In this document: piece after piece, positions 45,731 to 54,924 of the stretch
Layout: the number at the start of each line of letters is the position of its first letter
Position numbering within the stretch: position 1 is the stretch's first letter
Source: Sphingorhabdus sp. 109
GTDB lineage: Bacteria; Pseudomonadota; Alphaproteobacteria; Sphingomonadales; Sphingomonadaceae
Length of the DNA stretch: 64,000 bases
Reading direction: 5' to 3'
Assembly (NCBI RefSeq): GCF_902506555.1
Contig: NZ_LR732707.1
Coordinates: 1,078,001-1,142,000, forward strand
Program-made: the position numbers and the translations under genes
The notes under the pieces: generated by a model
The model's database searches: none
What the model was told of the DNA's origin: nothing
Seen by the model: the letters and a program-made list of their open reading frames with translations, nothing else

Positions 45731-45760
45731 AAAAAAGCCCTGCCGGTTTCCCGGCAGGGC
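45731..45760 (-). terminator. Intrinsic terminator of the second TonB receptor gene
   Basis: On the minus strand GCCCTGCCGG pairs perfectly with CCGGCAGGGC (45760-45751 and 45746-45737) with a GAAA loop, then runs into six T. It lies 25 bases after the stop codon. Its stem is nearly identical to that of the terminator at 42552-42581. Confidence 0.9.
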
Positions 45761-45785
45761 CCTGTCTTGTAATTTTCGTACAATA

Positions 45786-48344
45786 TCAGAATTTGTAGCG
45801 CACGACTCCGCCATAGGTACGGGGGGCGCTTGGATAGCCGGACACCGTGCCCGACTGGGCCACGCCGTCAAAGACAGTCGTGAGATACTTGTCATTGAGC
45901 AGATTGCGGACATAGGCACCGACTTCCAGACCATTCTCGAGCTTGAGCGTCATCGAGCCGTTAACCAGATTGACCTCACGATCGAAAATCTGGGTGTTGC
46001 CGAGATCGGCATTGTAGGTCGGCAGGCCATTGTTGATCGGCGTGTTGCTTTCGTGATTATAGTCAATCCGCGTGATCAGCATATTTCCGCTCGCGCCGAA
46101 TTCGTGGGAATAGGTCGCGGAAGTGGATATCGAGAATTCCGGAATACCGCCTGGCGTAGCGCCGGTCAGATCGCCCAGAACGCTGCCCGGAAAATCATCA
46201 TAAAGCGGGTCCAGATAGGTCATGGCAAAAGTGAACACCAGTCCGTCAGCCGGATTGATATTGCTGTCAAACTCGAAGCCTTTGACCGACTGCTGACCTG
46301 CGTTCTGCAGGGCAAATCCGGTGCCGGTGAAGGCCAGGCTCTGGAAACCCTCGATGGTCTGGTCGAACAGGGCGAGGTTGAAACCGAACCCTGGCCACTG
46401 GCCCTTCAGGCCGACTTCATAGACAGTGGCATTTTCCGGCCCTGCAAAGCGCGAACCGCTTCTCAGGTTGGGCACCGCCAGGCCGGCATCGAGAATGGGC
46501 GATGACGGCGCTGCAAAAGTCGATCCGCCGATACCTGCAACATAGTCGGTGTTGGAGGGACGGCTGTCGCGTGACAGGTTTACAGAACTGGCCTTGAAGC
46601 CCGTCGCATAGCTGGCGTAGACATTGACCTGATCAGAGATCGAATAGGATGCCCGCAGCAGATAGGTGAACTTGTCATCCCGGGTCTTGCCGTCTTCAAT
46701 CGCGTTCGGAATGGTGACGAACGGAGGCTGGAACTGAAACGCGGAAAGACCGAGCAACGGGTTAACATTGGCATCGGTTGCCGCGGCAAGCAGCGCCTGC
46801 TGGGTCGTAGCCGGAAGCGCCTGGAACTGATCCCTTGTGGTCACGGTTCCGCTGGTCGCGCCAACAATGAAGGCATCAATCAGATTGATCTGGCCCAGAG
46901 GATCAAAGCTTTGCTGTGCGAGAGCGAAATCCTTTTTGTCATCGGTATAGTTGAAACCGCCGGTAAACACGAGACCGTCGACCGGTTCGAAATCAACCGT
47001 GCCGAAGATCGAGTAGGACGTATTGTCCATCGAGAATTGCTCGGATGTCAGCAACGGAGTCAGAAAGATCGATTCCTGCGGCAGGCCAAGAGCCGATTCC
47101 ACGCCGTTGAACACGCTCGGGTTCCCGGCAATGACATCCGCCGGGTTACCACCAGCCAATATTTCGAAGAAATCACGAATCTGGCTGCCATTTTCGATCT
47201 GGCTGCGCTGCGAGATGCTTTCGTCAAAATAATAGCCACCGAGCAGGAAGTTGACCGGGCCGTCGAAGTCGGACGTCACACGGAATTCCTGGGTGACCGT
47301 CTTCACCTTCTGGTTGCGGGTTTCGTTCGCAATATCGAGGCTGGTAAAGTCGATGTCCGAAACGAACAGGTTCTTCAGTTCCCGGTAGGAGGAAATCGAG
47401 GTAAACGACAGCGCACCGGCTTCATAATCGACCTGTACCGATCCACCATAATTGTCGACCTTGTTGATCGGAATCTGGTTGAGATAGGCATTATAGTCAT
47501 ACAGGTCGGTCGAGAACTGGCCACCCAGCAACTGGATTGCTCCGGCAGTCGGTCCGGCAACCACCGTGGTCACCTGACAGCAGACTTCGTCGATCCGCGA
47601 ATAATCAGCAATCGCGCGAATGGAGAGATCGGCCGTCGGCTCGATCAGCAACTGGCCGCGCGCCGCCCAGCGGTTCCGGTCGTTCTGGTCTACGCCCAGA
47701 TTGACAATCTCCGCATAGCCGTCGCGCCGGTTGTAGCTGCCATCGAGCGAGAAAGCGATATTGTCGGTCAGCGGGCCAGTAACGTCTCCTTTGATGACGA
47801 CATTGTTATAATTGCCGTAAATCGCTTCAACAGCACCGCCAAACTGAAATTGCGGTTCGCGTGTCACGACCGAGATTACGCCGGCCGATGCATTTTTGCC
47901 GAACAGCGTCGATTGCGGGCCGTTGAGAACCTCGATACGCTGGACATTGGGAAGATCCGACAGAGCCGCCGCCGAACGCGAACGGAATACGCCATCGATG
48001 AACACGCCTACTGATGGCTCGATGCCGAAATTATTGTCGCCGTTGCCAAAGCCGCGAATGATGAAGGTCGAGGCCGAAGACGTCTGCAACTGGCTGACAC
48101 GCAGTGAAGGAGCGACCGATTGCAGATCAAGCACATCGCGGATCTGCGCATTTTCAAGCGTTTCACCGGACGTCACGGAAACCGAAATGGGTGTTTCCTG
48201 CAAAGTCGTCTCGCGCTTGGACGCGGTGACGACGATCACATTGTCTTCGAACGTTTCCTGTTCCTGCACATCCTGCGCATAGGCAGGCGATAGGGTAACA
48301 ACGCCACCAAGTGCAGTAGCGGCCAAAAATTTAGCAATTTTCAT
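45786..48344 (-). CDS. TonB-dependent outer-membrane receptor (second of tandem pair)
   Basis: An 852-residue receptor. The signal MKIAKFLAATALGGVVTLSP then AYAQ is followed by a TonB-box-like NVIVVTASKRETTLQETPIS and a plug with TFIIRGFGNGDNN and RIEVLNGPQSTLFGKNASAGV. The barrel ends RTYGGVVRYKF. It shares layout with its neighbour but is 130 residues shorter and clearly diverged, so the pair is an old duplication or a chance tandem. The start at 48344 has AGGAG seven bases upstream; the frame is open another 340 bases without support. A TATAAT lies at 48456-48451. Confidence 0.93.
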   Translation of the reverse strand: MKIAKFLAATALGGVVTLSPAYAQDVQEQETFEDNVIVVTASKRETTLQETPISVSVTSGETLENAQIRDVLDLQSVAPSLRVSQLQTSSASTFIIRGFGNGDNNFGIEPSVGVFIDGVFRSRSAAALSDLPNVQRIEVLNGPQSTLFGKNASAGVISVVTREPQFQFGGAVEAIYGNYNNVVIKGDVTGPLTDNIAFSLDGSYNRRDGYAEIVNLGVDQNDRNRWAARGQLLIEPTADLSIRAIADYSRIDEVCCQVTTVVAGPTAGAIQLLGGQFSTDLYDYNAYLNQIPINKVDNYGGSVQVDYEAGALSFTSISSYRELKNLFVSDIDFTSLDIANETRNQKVKTVTQEFRVTSDFDGPVNFLLGGYYFDESISQRSQIENGSQIRDFFEILAGGNPADVIAGNPSVFNGVESALGLPQESIFLTPLLTSEQFSMDNTSYSIFGTVDFEPVDGLVFTGGFNYTDDKKDFALAQQSFDPLGQINLIDAFIVGATSGTVTTRDQFQALPATTQQALLAAATDANVNPLLGLSAFQFQPPFVTIPNAIEDGKTRDDKFTYLLRASYSISDQVNVYASYATGFKASSVNLSRDSRPSNTDYVAGIGGSTFAAPSSPILDAGLAVPNLRSGSRFAGPENATVYEVGLKGQWPGFGFNLALFDQTIEGFQSLAFTGTGFALQNAGQQSVKGFEFDSNINPADGLVFTFAMTYLDPLYDDFPGSVLGDLTGATPGGIPEFSISTSATYSHEFGASGNMLITRIDYNHESNTPINNGLPTYNADLGNTQIFDREVNLVNGSMTLKLENGLEVGAYVRNLLNDKYLTTVFDGVAQSGTVSGYPSAPRTYGGVVRYKF

Positions 48345-48748
48345 CAATTTCTCCTGCGCTCCGACCTTTCCGGTCCGTGAGTCTATTTTGGAATGGGTCC
48401 AACTACCCATCTTGGCCGGGGAATTGATGCAAACACGGAAAATAGTCCAGATTATAAGCGCGATTTTCCCGTCAGATAGTCGCAATATTAACGAAATCGG
48501 CGGATTCGTTGCAACTTGGCCACAATTTTCGGGGGTTTTCGGAAAGTGCCTCCCGGCAAATCGCAACGGCAATCTCCTGAAGGATCTAAGAATGTTGCCG
48601 AATTGATCCTGATATCCGGAAGCTCTGCCCGTCTGGATCGATCCGGAAGCGGAAGATCGCCGGTCGCAGCTGACAACGTTCAAAACCCAGCATAGAGATG
48701 GCCACAGGACCTATCGAGCGACTGCTATTTTGCTGACCTTGCCGTGGT
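48345..48748. other. Intergenic region upstream of the second TonB receptor
   Basis: About 400 bases. The part next to the receptor holds its ribosome-binding site and a consensus -10 TATAAT on the minus strand at 48456-48451, without a clear -35. The far part, next to the ABC transporter stop, contains no obvious terminator or gene. AT-rich relative to flanking genes. Confidence 0.55.
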
Positions 48749-50458
48749 TCAGCGCCAATGGAGCTGGCCATCCGCCACGTTCAAAATCCGGTCGCAATAG
48801 GCCAGCGTGGATTGTCGGTGGGCAACTGTTATCACGGTAAACTCGTCAGACAGCTTCGAAATTTCAGTCATGATATTTGCTTCGGTAACACCGTCCAGCG
48901 CGCTTGTGGCCTCGTCCAGGATCAGGACTGAAGCTTGTCGATAGATCGCCCGGGCAATACCAATGCGCTGCCGTTGACCGCCTGACAATCTCACGCCGCG
49001 TTCTCCGACACATGTGTCGAATGCAAGTGGCAAGCTTTCCAGAAACGGATCGAGCTGTGCAACCGTTGCGGCGCGTCGCAATTTTGATTCATCGATGGTT
49101 TCGCGCCCGGACCCGAATATAATATTGGCAGAAATCGTATCATCGACGAGAAAAATCGACTGTGGCACGTGGGCAATCGAGGCTTGCCATGCGCCGATAT
49201 TCTCATCCCGCAGCGGGACGCCATCTACGCTGATCTGGCCTTCGTCGGGAACAAGCAATCCCGAGACCAGATCGAGAAATGTTGATTTACCGCTACCGGT
49301 AATCCCGGATATACCAATATGCTCCCCTTGGTTTATCTCTATCGAAACCTTGCTGAGCGTCGGACTGCCATCGGTATAGCGGAAGGAGACATTTTTGAAG
49401 GCAAGTTGCCTGTCGAGCGTAATCCTGCCGGTTTTCGGGTGCTGATCCGGTACCGGGAGTTCTGAATATGTCAAAACATCTGCCAGCAACTCGCGATTAC
49501 CCATTGCGGCACTCAGACCGTTCCAGGTGGATTGGACCAGAGGCAAGAGCCTGAGCGCGCCAAAAGAGATAGCGCCGAGAGTGGGAATGGCTCCGGTGAA
49601 GCCCTCCGTGCCGGCGCTCATCTTGGCCGTAACAAAGATAATGGCCAGAATACCGGCTGCTTCCACTATATATCGGGGAGTGGTTGCGATCACATTGTTC
49701 ATCCCGACTGCAGCGCGGTTTCGTTGGTCGGCATCGGCGAACTTGCTTTCAAAAACATCTTGTGATCGTTCCAGAATAATATCACGAATTCCGCCGAGGC
49801 TGTCCTGCAATATCCTGGTCCGGCGGGTCATCTGCGTGGCGATGATTTCCGAATTATGCTGCAAGCGGTGGATGCTCAATCGCGCGACCAAAGCATAAGC
49901 GGTCACTATTATTGACCCGGCGACACCCGCCGCAAATGGGCTGATGGCAAAAAGAAGCACGGAAATGCATATTACCATAGTCAGTGAAATCAGCGCCTGC
50001 ATCAAGGGCTGGACAAATCCGTAAACAACATCGTTTACCTTGGAAATTCCCGACATTATCTCGCTGGAGTTTCTTCTCACCTGTTCGGCATATGGCTGCC
50101 GGATAATCCGGCCGAAAATCTCTCTGGAAAGTTCGGCACCAAAATTGACAATGAATTTCTGACTGGCCCAAGAAAGGAACAATCGTACACCCGTCGAGCA
50201 AATGGCTGCCCCCCCCAACACAATGGATGCTGCAATCAGCGGGTCGTCATGGATCCAATTGAACCAGGCCCTTGCTTGAGGCCCGATCATTTCGGACTCC
50301 GGATTGGTTGCAAAAGCAATGAACGGAAGCACCGCTCCGATCGTCAGCATTTCGGCGAAAATGCCGAGAAGCATCAACAATAATGTCATAACCATTCGAA
50401 GCCGCAGTGCCGGTGACATCAGCCTGATCAAGACCCGCACTTCTTCCAATATGGTCAA
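48749..50458 (-). CDS. ABC exporter (fused permease and ATPase), PglK-like
   Basis: A 569-residue half-transporter. Six membrane helices span residues 20-300 (MVMTLLLMLLGIFAEMLTIG, PLIAASIVLGGAAICSTGVR and so on). The ATPase domain has Walker A GITGSGKST, the signature LSGGQRQR, Walker B VLILDEATSALD and the switch His in VITVAHRQST. Among such exporters the long first half and VLPFIAFATNPE resemble PglK/polysaccharide-type flippases that move lipid-linked oligosaccharides. The sugar genes that follow support that role. The start codon is TTG at 50458 with GGGGA upstream. Lower GC than the housekeeping genes. Confidence 0.82.
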   Translation of the reverse strand: MTILEEVRVLIRLMSPALRLRMVMTLLLMLLGIFAEMLTIGAVLPFIAFATNPESEMIGPQARAWFNWIHDDPLIAASIVLGGAAICSTGVRLFLSWASQKFIVNFGAELSREIFGRIIRQPYAEQVRRNSSEIMSGISKVNDVVYGFVQPLMQALISLTMVICISVLLFAISPFAAGVAGSIIVTAYALVARLSIHRLQHNSEIIATQMTRRTRILQDSLGGIRDIILERSQDVFESKFADADQRNRAAVGMNNVIATTPRYIVEAAGILAIIFVTAKMSAGTEGFTGAIPTLGAISFGALRLLPLVQSTWNGLSAAMGNRELLADVLTYSELPVPDQHPKTGRITLDRQLAFKNVSFRYTDGSPTLSKVSIEINQGEHIGISGITGSGKSTFLDLVSGLLVPDEGQISVDGVPLRDENIGAWQASIAHVPQSIFLVDDTISANIIFGSGRETIDESKLRRAATVAQLDPFLESLPLAFDTCVGERGVRLSGGQRQRIGIARAIYRQASVLILDEATSALDGVTEANIMTEISKLSDEFTVITVAHRQSTLAYCDRILNVADGQLHWR

Positions 50459-50513
50459 ATCATTGTTCCCCGGATAGGTTCGGCATGCTTGCCGCCAATT
50501 GTTCGATCACGGT

Positions 50514-51077
50514 TCAATCGGATCCTTTTACCGCCTCCATGTTCAAACTCATCAATATCCCGTTTTCCTTGTCCATATGCGGAAGATAGGCCTGAGAATG
50601 ATCGTCAATATGCGCGTGCTCCGTGTCCCGCCAATCCCAAAGGCGGGTTGATGTAAAGCCCGCATTTCCAAGGGCCTGATCGAGCAGTTTCCGGTCGAAT
50701 ACAATTTTGTGATAATCAAATTCATCACGCTGTCCACCCACCAGAGATCCCATTATCGTCATCATACCGTCAACCAGAAGATTTCTCTCAACATAAATTT
50801 TCACAGTTTTTGCAAAATCCGGAACAGAAAGTCTCAGGATTCCGCGCGGTTTGAGCACGCGGTACCATTCTGTCAGAACCGCTTGATATTCGTTTCGGCC
50901 AAAATGCTCGAGGACGTGGCAAGCATAGACTAAATCGACGCTGTCGTCGGCTATTTGATCGAGTTGATCAACGCTGCAAACATGGTCGACATGGCTATGT
51001 GGATTTGCATCAATATGAATGAAGCCCGGGATATATACGGGCCCGCAGCCCAGATGCAATTTTACCGGGCTGGTCAT
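50514..51077 (-). CDS. SAM-dependent methyltransferase (class I)
   Basis: A 187-residue methyltransferase with motif I LHLGCGPVYIPGFIHID, an acidic post-I region, and LVYACHVLEHFGRNEYQAVL then EWYRVLKPRGILRLSVPDF (Methyltransf_11 pattern). Small size and the setting next to a flippase and glycosyltransferases suggest it methylates a sugar or a glycan end. It lies 56 bases upstream of the ABC exporter on the same strand. ATG at 51077 with AGGAAG. No nucleic-acid-binding domain. Confidence 0.85.
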   Translation of the reverse strand: MTSPVKLHLGCGPVYIPGFIHIDANPHSHVDHVCSVDQLDQIADDSVDLVYACHVLEHFGRNEYQAVLTEWYRVLKPRGILRLSVPDFAKTVKIYVERNLLVDGMMTIMGSLVGGQRDEFDYHKIVFDRKLLDQALGNAGFTSTRLWDWRDTEHAHIDDHSQAYLPHMDKENGILMSLNMEAVKGSD

Positions 51078-51138
51078 ATGTTTCTCTTCCTGAAGGGCGT
51101 GGACATTTTATACGTCTTGCGAATAAACAAGGAATAAT

Positions 51139-51297
51139 ATGCCGTCGGAATGTGGTGCGCTCAGCCGTTTCCGGGAATGCAGTTTTACTGGCAAAATCCC
51201 GGATCGATTATTTCCTGACATGAGCTTTGGTGGATTACGCATTGTGAATGGCCGAAATATCAGTCGCAAGCAGCAGACTCAATTTCTTTTTATTTGA
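51139..51297 (+). CDS. Possible small ORF upstream of the epimerase gene
   Basis: A 52-codon frame in the divergent gap. An AAGGAA sits 5 bases before its ATG, and its stop is just ahead of the open frame of the epimerase. The product (ending RKQQTQFLFI) resembles nothing I know and has no signal or motif. It may be a leader ORF or chance. Kept only because of the good ribosome-binding site and position. Confidence 0.2.
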   Translation: MPSECGALSRFRECSFTGKIPDRLFPDMSFGGLRIVNGRNISRKQQTQFLFI

Positions 51298-51366
51298 AAC
51301 ATGCTGTTGGCTTTACTACGCCGGAAAAAGGCTGGGTCAAATAATCAGATTTGTCCGCGACACCTG

Positions 51367-52356
51367 ATGGATGGCGAGAGACAATTGAACAAAGCAATGG
51401 TTTTTGGAGCCGGCGGTTTTATTGGGAACCATCTGGTAAATCGATTGAAAAGCGAAGGTTTCTGGGTTCGCGGCGTGGACGTCAAATATCCGGAATTTGG
51501 CCAGACCAAAGCCGATGATTTCATTATCGGCGACCTTCGGGATGCAAAAGTCGTGGAAAGCCTTTTCTTTCGGGACTTTGACGAAGTCTATCAACTGGCT
51601 GCTGATATGGGTGGAGCAGGCTATCTGTTCACCGGCGAGAATGATGCAGACGTGATTTTCAATTCGGCTCAAGTCAATCTGAACACGGCGAAATATTGCA
51701 CCGCTGACAAGGCCGGGCGGCTATTCTTCACATCGTCTGCCTGTATTTATCCAGCCTATAACCAGACCGATCCTGATAATCCGGTTTGTGGGGAAAAGTC
51801 GGCCTATCCCGCTGACCCGGAGAGCGATTATGGATGGGAGAAACTGTTCAGCGAACGGCTCTACCAGGCGTTTCATCGCAACCATGGGATCAATGTCAGA
51901 ATAGCTAGATATCACAACATATTCGGGCCGCTGGGAACCTGGCAGGGCGGGCGGGAAAAAGCGCCGGCTGCATTGTGCAGGAAAATCGCAGAAGCAACCG
52001 ACGGGACGGAGATGGAAATATGGGGTGATGGACGGCAAACACGGTCTTTTCTCTATATTGACGAATGTATCGAAGGCACCGTCCGGTTGATGCGTTCTGA
52101 CTATAGCGATCCGGTCAATATCGGATCCGAGGAAATGATCAGCATAGCAGATCTCGCAGAGGCCATCATCAAATTATCGGGAAAACAACTGAAAATCCAA
52201 TCGGTTGAAGGTCCGCAGGGTGTCCGCGGAAGGAATTCGGACAACAGGCTTATTGCTGAAGTTCTGGGGTGGAAACCGGAACAACCGCTGATTCAGGGGC
52301 TCGCAACGACCTATCAATGGATAGCGAGCCAGGTGGCGATTAAAAACCATGTCTGA
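51367..52356 (+). CDS. GDP-mannose 3,5-epimerase
   Basis: An extended short-chain dehydrogenase of about 329 residues closely resembling plant GME, which converts GDP-D-mannose to GDP-L-galactose and GDP-L-gulose. It has the NAD motif GAGGFIG, LAADMGGAGY, SSACIYP with Cys126, YGWEK with Tyr155 and Lys159, and GTWQGGREKAPAA with Lys198. All sit exactly 19 positions before the Arabidopsis Cys145, Tyr174, Lys178 and Lys217. GDGRQTRSF, NIGSEEM and GVRGRNSDN also match. The start is uncertain: 51301, 51367 and 51397 are possible and none has a good ribosome-binding site. It supplies an L-sugar donor for the neighbouring glycosyltransferases, by inference. Confidence 0.88.
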   Translation: MDGERQLNKAMVFGAGGFIGNHLVNRLKSEGFWVRGVDVKYPEFGQTKADDFIIGDLRDAKVVESLFFRDFDEVYQLAADMGGAGYLFTGENDADVIFNSAQVNLNTAKYCTADKAGRLFFTSSACIYPAYNQTDPDNPVCGEKSAYPADPESDYGWEKLFSERLYQAFHRNHGINVRIARYHNIFGPLGTWQGGREKAPAALCRKIAEATDGTEMEIWGDGRQTRSFLYIDECIEGTVRLMRSDYSDPVNIGSEEMISIADLAEAIIKLSGKQLKIQSVEGPQGVRGRNSDNRLIAEVLGWKPEQPLIQGLATTYQWIASQVAIKNHV

Positions 52357-52364
52357 CTGGCGAG

Positions 52365-53684
52365 CTAAGACTTGCCAAATATGCGAACGTGCGAATGTCT
52401 CTCATCATTTGCCAGTCGGCTGCTTACGTCGATCAGCATGACCTCGTCGGGAAAATTTTCAGCGAATTCTCCTGAGGACTGCAGGTCGGCTGTGAGAAAG
52501 GCCATTTCGACCAGCTCGAATAGTTTGGAGAGCGACGAGACCAATATGACCTGCTCGTGTAACGAACCGAAATCCATCTTGTCTGCAAGGGGATCAAATG
52601 CATAGACATTGCGGCCACGCTCGATCAGAATGTTACACAGGGCAATAGCAGCGGAATCCAGGGTTACCGGGCTGGCGGCTTTATAACCAAGTCCGATAAC
52701 ACCGACGTTCCGGTGAGGATCCGCGATCATTGCCAGCCGGGTTGTGTGGTCCATGTTGCTACGCGCGATGGCTTCGGGTAAATACGGCTCCAGATCCACC
52801 GACGACAAGCTGGCCGACAGCGCAGCATTGTCCCGCGGCAAACAAGGGCCACCGAATCCCATTCCGGCATTGAGGAATTTCCCCCCTATTCTCGTGTCAT
52901 TCCCCAGTGCACCGAGTACGTCGTGCACATCCGCGTTCGGGGTTCGATCGCACAAATGACCGATCAGGTTTGAAAAACCGATTTTCATTGTCAGAAAATT
53001 GTTCAGCGCCAGTTTCGCAATTTCCACGCTCTCGGCGCTCATTCGATGTATTGGCGTTTCGGGCGGCAATCGGTCAGAATAAAAAGCATTCAGTTGGTCA
53101 GCGCCATTTTCGTCAACCTCTCCGACAAATGCAAAATCGGGTTCCGCAAAACCTTTTATGACATCGCCCAAGGCGATCAGTGCCGGTGAATAACAAAAGC
53201 TGAAGCCCTTGCCGCAAGTCTTTCCCGACGCACGCTCCAGCACCGGAACGATAGTGTCAGCCACTGACGCGGGCGAAACTGTACTTACCAGAACAATCAA
53301 ATGGTCTTCGGCCTTGCTACGCAAGGTCTTTCCGATTTCACTGCAGACACTCTCGACAAAGGAAAGTGAAAAGCTTCCGTTTTGTAACGAAGGAGTGGGA
53401 ACGATGACAAATGATATGGCAGAGGCAAGAATTGCTTCCGCCATATTGTCGACCGCTGTCAAATTGACCGCGCCTTCCTTCAAGGCATGAGACAACCCGT
53501 TTTCATAAAAAATTTCGTCTTGCTGAGGATCGTGGCTACTTAACAGATCCCGCCTGACCGGATCCGGATCATAACCAAATACTGGTGATCCGGCAGATGC
53601 CAGATTTGCGGCAAGCGGCAAACCGACCTTGCCCAAACCAATCACCGACAGGCTATCGGTAGGGTGTTTTTTCAAGGCTTCCAT
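52365..53684 (-). CDS. Nucleotide-sugar dehydrogenase (UDP-glucose/GDP-mannose dehydrogenase family)
   Basis: A 439-residue NAD-dependent enzyme of the family that oxidises a nucleotide sugar twice to a uronic acid. The Rossmann motif is VIGLGKVGLPLA at the N-terminus, the middle helix has NNFLTMKIGFSNL with the conserved Lys, and the nucleophile Cys281 is in GFGGPCLPRDN. Unusual is the segment YSPALIALGDVI: the family normally has P-E-F here, whose Glu helps hydrolyse the thioester, and this protein has Ala168. The ATG at 53684 is preferred; the frame is open from a TTG at 53723. Convergent with the epimerase. Confidence 0.87.
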   Translation of the reverse strand: MEALKKHPTDSLSVIGLGKVGLPLAANLASAGSPVFGYDPDPVRRDLLSSHDPQQDEIFYENGLSHALKEGAVNLTAVDNMAEAILASAISFVIVPTPSLQNGSFSLSFVESVCSEIGKTLRSKAEDHLIVLVSTVSPASVADTIVPVLERASGKTCGKGFSFCYSPALIALGDVIKGFAEPDFAFVGEVDENGADQLNAFYSDRLPPETPIHRMSAESVEIAKLALNNFLTMKIGFSNLIGHLCDRTPNADVHDVLGALGNDTRIGGKFLNAGMGFGGPCLPRDNAALSASLSSVDLEPYLPEAIARSNMDHTTRLAMIADPHRNVGVIGLGYKAASPVTLDSAAIALCNILIERGRNVYAFDPLADKMDFGSLHEQVILVSSLSKLFELVEMAFLTADLQSSGEFAENFPDEVMLIDVSSRLANDERHSHVRIFGKS

Positions 53685-53841
53685 CGGCCGAACAGGAGCA
53701 TATGAAAATGTGCTCGTCAACAACCATCGGACGTTTCGAGAAACGGCCCGAACAACTCAATCGATGAAGCGCAGGCAAGGCGTTGATGCGGTTGCAATAT
53801 TTCTTGACTTGAATTCTATTCTCGACGAGGCCCAAAGCGGG

Positions 53842-54924
53842 ATGATAAAATCTGATAGCCACAGTGACCAGTCTGAAAAGACATCGTCGGTGCCGATGAT
53901 AAATACGGAATATGTCAGCGGTCTGGTTTCGGTAATCATTCCAACCTTCAACCGGAAACAACTCGTACAGGAAGCCTTGGCGTCCGTCGTCGCGCAAACC
54001 TGGCCTGATATTGAGATCATTGTCGTCGACGACGGTTCAACCGACGGCACGTTTGAACGATTGACACGCTGGCAGCGGGACAATCCCGAAATTGCATTCA
54101 CCGTGCTGCATCAGGACAATGCGGGTGTCGCATCCGCGCGAAACAACGGCCTGGCGCACGCAAGAGGAGAATTCCTCTACATGCTGGACTCCGATGATCT
54201 TGTCTTTCCTGATGCCCTGGAGACGCTGGTGCAATTGCTATCGGCAGGGAATTTCCCTTATGCGATCGCGAATATTCACAGTTCGGATGAAAACGGCAGA
54301 ATATTGGCCGCAGACAAGTCGGGGATATCAAGATCGTCGGAACAGAATATTCTCTCCAACAGTTGGATGACCCATGCTGCATTATATAGGAGGTCGACGC
54401 TGTTAGAATCCGGAATATATAACAATTCCCTTGTCGTCGGTGAAGATACCGAGTTTGTGTGGCGGGTGGTTGCCAAAACCGGATCAGGTTCCTCGACATC
54501 GAAATATATCGGATTGAGACGGCAACATTCTTTTGGCCACCTGAGTTTTAACCGGACCGACCACGAGTGCACAAAAAGCTCTCTGCAGGCGCGACTGGCT
54601 TTTCGCGAATGGGCGAATTCAGAAAATCTGGAAATCGAGAAAACCGACATGCGTTATCGTATCGCAATAGTTGGCATGGCCATCCGCTTCGGTTGTGCGG
54701 GCGACTGGGAGTCCAAAGATCATGCGAAGAGACTATATGTCTGCATCATGAATGACCCTGACCGCAAACCGAATTTCGTTGATATCCTGGCGATGCCCAA
54801 CCGGCGGTTATACTATCATTTTCTGCTTTCGATCTATCTCGCGGCGAAAGGTATAAGAGGGGTTTACCGTTTTGTGCGGAACCTGCGTGATTCTGGCCAC
54901 CAAGGCGCGAAGGCTATATCTTGA
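53842..54924 (+). CDS. GT2 family glycosyltransferase
   Basis: A GT-A fold enzyme. The core VSVIIPTFNRKQLVQEALAS, IIVVDDGSTDGT, ASARNNGLAHARGEFLYMLD and the DSDD metal motif is that of family 2. A C-terminal helical region follows (YHFLLSIYLAAKGIRGVYRF), which may touch the membrane. The N-terminus is uncertain: Met codons at 53764, 53842 and 53893 all precede the domain; I use 53842. The gene is divergent from the dehydrogenase and overlaps the next gene by 4 bases (ATGA). Confidence 0.85.
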   Translation: MIKSDSHSDQSEKTSSVPMINTEYVSGLVSVIIPTFNRKQLVQEALASVVAQTWPDIEIIVVDDGSTDGTFERLTRWQRDNPEIAFTVLHQDNAGVASARNNGLAHARGEFLYMLDSDDLVFPDALETLVQLLSAGNFPYAIANIHSSDENGRILAADKSGISRSSEQNILSNSWMTHAALYRRSTLLESGIYNNSLVVGEDTEFVWRVVAKTGSGSSTSKYIGLRRQHSFGHLSFNRTDHECTKSSLQARLAFREWANSENLEIEKTDMRYRIAIVGMAIRFGCAGDWESKDHAKRLYVCIMNDPDRKPNFVDILAMPNRRLYYHFLLSIYLAAKGIRGVYRFVRNLRDSGHQGAKAIS

